From the NCBI GenBank assembly GCA_027346765.1, contig DAIERN010000046.1, forward strand, positions 1-8,744: 8,744 nt of DNA, given 5' to 3'. Below the pieces are notes generated by a model. That model worked only from the letters and a program-made list of their open reading frames with translations, ran no database searches and was not told the DNA's origin. The position numbers were made by a program, and so were the translations under genes. Of the stretch, positions 5,826 through 8,744 are shown in pieces; the first letter of the stretch is position 1; every line of letters starts with the position of its first letter. This DNA comes from Chloroflexota bacterium. Lineage in GTDB: Bacteria > Chloroflexota > Limnocylindria > Limnocylindrales > CSP1-4.

Positions 5826-6915
5826 GTGGACCTGGCGGGCCGAGACCTAGACGCGTCACAGACGACGATCTCCATCGTCCCGCGCAAGAGCGCGGAAGAG
5901 CCACCGTTGGTGCTCGTCATCGAGGACGAGCCCACGCAGCGCAACCTGTTGACGCGCGTGCTCGAGCGCGAGGGCTACCGGGTGATCGGCCTGGGTGACG
6001 GCGAGACCGGCATGCGCGCCATCGTCGAGCACTCGCCGCAGCTGGTGCTGCTCGACCTGAACCTGCCGCGCATGGACGGTTATGAGATCTGCCGCCAGCT
6101 TCGCGCCGACCCGCTCACCGCGACGCTGCCGGTGATGGTCATCACGGCCCACACCGCACCGGGCGACATGGTCGCGGCACTCGACGCGGGCGCGGACGAT
6201 TTCCTGGCCAAGCCCGTCCAGCAGTACGAGCTGCTCGCGCGCATCAGGAGCGCGATGCGCCTGCGCCGGGCGATCACCAGTCTGGAGCGGGCGACGCAGA
6301 TCGTCGCCGCGCTCGCCAACGCGGTCGAGGCGAAGGACCTCAACCTGGTCAACCACTGCCGTTGGCTGGCCCACCACGCAGCGCGCGTGGGCGCGCAGGT
6401 CGGCTTGCGCGGCGAGGAGCTGGAGGCGGTCGCGTACGGCGCCCTGCTGCACGACGTGGGCAAGATCGGCGTGTCGGAGCACCTGCTGCGCAAGGAAGGC
6501 CCGCTGTCCGACGAGGAGTGGCTGCTGATGCGCCGCCACCCTGAGATCGGCGAGAAGATCTGCGCGCCACTGCGCGCGTCGCGCGCTTTCGCGCCAATCA
6601 TTCGCCATCACCCACGAGCATTTCGACGGCACCGGCTATCCCCTGCGCCTGGCGGGCGAGCAGATCCCGCTGGGCGCCCGCATTGTCGCGATCGCCGACG
6701 CATACGAGGCGATGGTCCACGGCCGGCCTTACCAGCCGTCGCAGCCGCACGATCGCGTCGCCGACGAGCTGCGCGGCCTGCGCGGCACGCAGTTCGATCC
6801 CGAGCTCGTGCCGGTGTTTCTCGACGAGCTGGAGCGTGACACCAAGGGCGTGCCGCCGCTCGTAGCCCTGCCCCTCGCAGCCCGCCTTGAACCAGAGTTT
6901 GCTGCCGGCGCCTGA
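5826..6915 (+). CDS. Response regulator with HD-GYP output domain, interrupted by a +1 frameshift
   Basis: Two-component response regulator that would degrade cyclic-di-GMP under control of an unlinked sensor kinase. Receiver domain about residues 28-145: acidic pair Glu33/Asp34, phospho-acceptor Asp77 in LVLLDLNLP, Thr107, and Lys129 in LAKP. HD-GYP domain about 155-350: His177, HDVGKIG (209-215) with the HD pair, and His238 in RRHPEIG. After residue 262 the frame as written leaves homology and would run on to a stop at 6839 (337 residues). Skipping one C in CCC at 6611-6613 restores [13 protein letters not shown], the GYP motif, then IADAYEAM and GTQFDPELV, ending at TGA 6913-6915, a 362-residue protein of normal layout. 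The coordinates given span the reconstructed gene. The GTG start has AGGGGAG six bases upstream. Whether the extra C is a sequencing error or a real mutation cannot be told here. Confidence 0.85.
6611..6613 (+). other. Frameshift site (one extra C) in the HD-GYP gene
   Basis: The reading CAT CAC C CAC GAG needs one C removed to give HHHE, the metal-binding and GYP-motif start of HD-GYP domains. Both sides match the family strongly in their own frames, which places the shift within a few bases of this CCC run. Confidence 0.85.
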
Positions 6916-7648
6916 ACCGCCCGGCCGGCTCAAGCGCTGGTTCATCCGCTACGCCACGCGGCTGCTCTTCGGGACGTACCTGAAGGTCCGCTACGAGGGC
7001 CTCGCGAACCTGCCTGAGCCGCCGTACGTGCTCAACTTCAATCACCCCGGCTGGGCCGACCCGTTCCTGCTCTGCGGCTGGTGGCCGCGCCGTCACCGGT
7101 TCTTCGTGTTCGGTCCCAAGGAAGAGGACATGTCCAAGGGCTGGCGCAACCGGGTGATCGCCTGGAGCCACATGGCTGTGCCCTTCAAGCCGTCCAAGTC
7201 GGACCTGGTCGACGCGTCCAAGCGTGCCCAGAAGGTCATCGACGCGGGCTTCGTCCTGGGCATCGCCGGGGAGGGGCGGCTATCGGATCGCGAAGGGGAG
7301 ATCGTGCCGCTCCAGGAGGGCGTGGCCTTCTTTGCGCTGCGCGCTCAGACGCCGATCGTGCCCGTCGGCATCATCGGCACGCGCTGGGTCAAGTTCCGCA
7401 AGCTCATCCGCGTGCGCGTGGGCAAGACGATCTACATGAATGGCCGCAAGGCCAACCGGGCCGGGGTCGACTCACTCAAGGTGGAGCTGACCGACGCGAT
7501 GAACGCCCTCCTGGCCGACGCACCGCAGGACCCACCTCCCGGACGACTGGGCCGCTGGCTCACGGACCTTTTCGCCGACCGACCCTGGCTCACGCAGACG
7601 AAGCCAGATGACCCGCCGAAGGAGCCGATGAAGCCACCCTCCGCCTAG
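6887..7648 (+). CDS. plsC: 1-acyl-sn-glycerol-3-phosphate acyltransferase family protein (PlsC-like)
   Basis: Acyltransferase of the PlsC/LPLAT family, which usually adds the second acyl chain to lysophosphatidic acid at the membrane. Residues for a 253-residue product: motif I NHPGWADP (52-59) with the catalytic His53-x4-Asp58; AVPFKPS (97-103) in the motif II position; GEGRLS (128-133) with Glu129 as motif III, a common shorter form of [14 protein letters not shown] (155-162) as motif IV. The C-terminal 40 residues are Pro-rich. The acyl acceptor is inferred; related proteins act on other lysolipids. The start is uncertain: TTG at 6887 overlaps the end of the HD-GYP gene by 29 bases, and TTG at 6899 or CTG at 6902 are alternatives. 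None has a Shine-Dalgarno site, so coupling to the upstream gene is likely. Its stop shares CTAG with the convergent epimerase gene. Confidence 0.88.
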   Translation: MNQSLLPAPEPPGRLKRWFIRYATRLLFGTYLKVRYEGLANLPEPPYVLNFNHPGWADPFLLCGWWPRRHRFFVFGPKEEDMSKGWRNRVIAWSHMAVPFKPSKSDLVDASKRAQKVIDAGFVLGIAGEGRLSDREGEIVPLQEGVAFFALRAQTPIVPVGIIGTRWVKFRKLIRVRVGKTIYMNGRKANRAGVDSLKVELTDAMNALLADAPQDPPPGRLGRWLTDLFADRPWLTQTKPDDPPKEPMKPPSA

Positions 7649-8508
7649 CCGGCGGATAACGCCAAACTGGTCACGAGGGACAGGGATTCGCCGGACGCTA
7701 TGAGCGTCATGGCGCCGGGCTGACCATTGAGCAGACGGCGTAATCCCATCGGAGCGTGTGTCTCTGGCTCCAGGGCGATCGCGTCACGATTGCCCGGATT
7801 GGCGGCGACGATATACGAGCCCGCGGGCTCAACTTCGATAGTGACGCGCAGCCCAGTGTTTGGCCAGAACAATGTCGCGGCTGGCGGCCGCTCGACGGGC
7901 CACGTGGCATCCACACCTGCGGCCATCGGCCCCAGGTGGCGCAGGTCGAGCGGGCCGGCCACCGCGCCTGGCGTCGGCGGGCTGGCGACGTTGGGCGTGA
8001 AGACCCGCGTCGCATGGATGGCCACCTCGGGCTGACCGGCCCACCATGGGTGAAGTCCGATCCCGCCCGGCATGGGCGCGTCATCGAGGTTGGTCAAACG
8101 TTGGTCTATACGCACCCGGTCGCCGTCGACGGTGATGTTCAGCCCGACCCGATAGCGCCACGGCCAACCGCCGCCGCCCCCTTCGATCTGGAGCCCGCCC
8201 GGGCCGACCGTCCATGGGGCGAGGAACACCTCGCCGTGGATCGCGGAGCCATCACTGAAGTTGACGGGCACGTCGACCGTCCGCCCCGCAACTTGCGTTT
8301 TGCCCGGTGCCAGGCGGTTGCACCACGGTGCCATCACGTAAGCGCCCCAGAAGAATGGGTCGCGCCGGTGCTCATCGATGTCGCTCGGCGTTCGCAGGAG
8401 ATCGTGGCCGCGGTACCGCAGCCGGTGCAATCTCGCACCCATTGCGGGCAGCACGACGACTTCGACGTCGGAGCCGGCGAAGGTCAGGGCCGGCGGAGCC
8501 GCAGCCAT
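7645..8508 (-). CDS. Aldose 1-epimerase family protein
   Basis: Predicted cytoplasmic sugar mutarotase, 287 residues, that interconverts alpha and beta anomers of an aldose or a related hexose derivative. Family landmarks: GARLHRLRYRGHDLL (24-38), PWCNRLAPGK (61-70), His91 in AIHGE, His153 in GLHPWW, and Glu247 in ALEPETHAP; the two His and the Glu correspond to the usual acid-base pair and the catalytic Glu of this fold. The pattern resembles the YeaD/LacX-like branch more than classical GalM. The ATG at 8508 is chosen because the reading frame upstream, to 8739, has no homology and crosses the divergent gene. There is no Shine-Dalgarno site, but TAGCGT lies eight bases before the ATG. It is divergent from a Gfo/Idh/MocA oxidoreductase gene, which suggests a shared carbohydrate role. 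The exact sugar is unknown. Confidence 0.9.
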   Translation of the reverse strand: MAAAPPALTFAGSDVEVVVLPAMGARLHRLRYRGHDLLRTPSDIDEHRRDPFFWGAYVMAPWCNRLAPGKTQVAGRTVDVPVNFSDGSAIHGEVFLAPWTVGPGGLQIEGGGGGWPWRYRVGLNITVDGDRVRIDQRLTNLDDAPMPGGIGLHPWWAGQPEVAIHATRVFTPNVASPPTPGAVAGPLDLRHLGPMAAGVDATWPVERPPAATLFWPNTGLRVTIEVEPAGSYIVAANPGNRDAIALEPETHAPMGLRRLLNGQPGAMTLIASGESLSLVTSLALSAG

Positions 8509-8516
8509 CGCTCGAA

Positions 8517-8522
8517 ACGCTA
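8517..8522 (-). promoter_or_regulatory. Candidate -10 box of the epimerase gene, leaderless or nearly so
   Basis: The minus strand reads TAGCGT (TAnnnT) followed by eight bases and the ATG at 8508. A start about seven bases downstream would fall next to the ATG, in line with the missing Shine-Dalgarno site. No clear -35 box is seen. Confidence 0.35.
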
Positions 8523-8562
8523 TCACCGCCTGTCGCCACGTACTTTTCTTATGGGCCGTTCC

Positions 8563-8568
8563 TACAAT
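8563..8568 (+). promoter_or_regulatory. Candidate -10 box for a leaderless Gfo/Idh/MocA transcript
   Basis: TACAAT matches the -10 consensus at five of six positions and ends six bases before the GTG at 8575, so transcription would begin at or next to the start codon. No convincing -35 box is present 16-18 bases upstream. Confidence 0.45.
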
Positions 8569-8574
8569 CTGGCG

Positions 8575-8744
8575 GTGGACGAGCTTCGTTGGGGGATCCT
8601 TTCGACGGCGGCGATCGGCCGGCGCAAGGTGGTGCCGGCCATCCAGGCCGCGCGGCGCTGCCGGGTTGTCGCCGTCGGATCGCGCGACACCCAGCGGGGA
8701 CGCGCCTACGCCGACCAACTGGGCATCCCGACGGTGCACGCTTC
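8575..8744 (+). CDS. Gfo/Idh/MocA family oxidoreductase, N-terminal part, cut by window end
   Basis: The first 56 codons encode the NAD(P)-binding start of a Gfo/Idh/MocA dehydrogenase, an enzyme family that oxidises or reduces sugars, inositols and related polyols. Visible are the first strand and dinucleotide loop LRWGILSTAAIG (residues 4-15), the helix VVPAIQAARR, then VVAVGSRD, which ends the second strand, and AYADQLGIPTVHA. The STAAIG form of the glycine loop is typical of a subgroup that begins RWGILSTA. Catalytic residues lie outside the window. GTG 8575 puts the fold three residues from the N-terminus and fits TACAAT as a leaderless promoter; the in-frame ATG at 8551 would add eight residues (MGRSYNLA) and also lacks a Shine-Dalgarno site. 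It is divergent from the epimerase gene with 66 bases between starts. Confidence 0.88.
   Translation, partial: MDELRWGILSTAAIGRRKVVPAIQAARRCRVVAVGSRDTQRGRAYADQLGIPTVHA

Noticed and set aside
5856..6632. Open reading frame of 258 codons on the minus strand
   Set aside because: It is antisense to the response regulator, which has all receiver and HD residues on the plus strand.
8509..8739. N-terminal extension of the epimerase to a start at 8739
   Set aside because: The extra 77 residues are Arg-rich, without homology, and are antisense to the start of the Gfo/Idh/MocA gene; the ATG at 8508 begins directly before the conserved fold.

Overview
This is a GC-rich, densely coded stretch of bacterial chromosome. 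The taxon is inferred, not demonstrated. The long Thr/Pro/Ala linker after the lipobox of the binding protein, the GTG and TTG starts, the few Shine-Dalgarno sites and the possible leaderless promoters fit Chloroflexota (for example the Limnocylindria/Ellin6529-like soil and freshwater lineages), with Actinobacteria a less likely alternative.

Region 1 (1-5565, minus strand, read right to left) is a complete BMP-type nucleoside ABC importer: a lipoprotein binding protein, a double-domain ATPase, two permeases, and then a CoA-binding-fold protein cut by the left edge. The ATPase and the two permeases are joined by two 4-base ATGA overlaps. A perfect 12-bp hairpin followed by a T-rich stretch separates the binding-protein gene from the ATPase gene, so it probably acts as a partial terminator that makes the binding protein more abundant than the membrane parts. 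The last gene starts 15 bases after the second permease, in the same frame.

Region 2 (5566-5825) is a non-coding divergent promoter region with a good ribosome binding site on each side, a weak sigma-70-like promoter candidate for the importer, and a small cluster of GCACG half-sites.

Region 3 (5826-7648, plus strand) encodes a response regulator with an HD-GYP (cyclic-di-GMP phosphodiesterase) output domain, broken in this sequence by one extra C, followed by an overlapping PlsC-type acyltransferase.

Region 4 (7645-8744) holds an aldose 1-epimerase family gene on the minus strand, whose TAG stop shares the palindrome CTAG with the stop of the convergent acyltransferase gene, and the first 56 codons of a divergent Gfo/Idh/MocA oxidoreductase. 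The 66 bases between those two starts carry two TAnnnT boxes placed as expected for leaderless transcripts.

I see no mobile element, CRISPR array, RNA gene or defence system. The gene content is ordinary; the points worth a second look are the frameshift in the HD-GYP gene, the internal hairpin of the importer operon and the leaderless divergent promoters. No convincing undescribed system is present.
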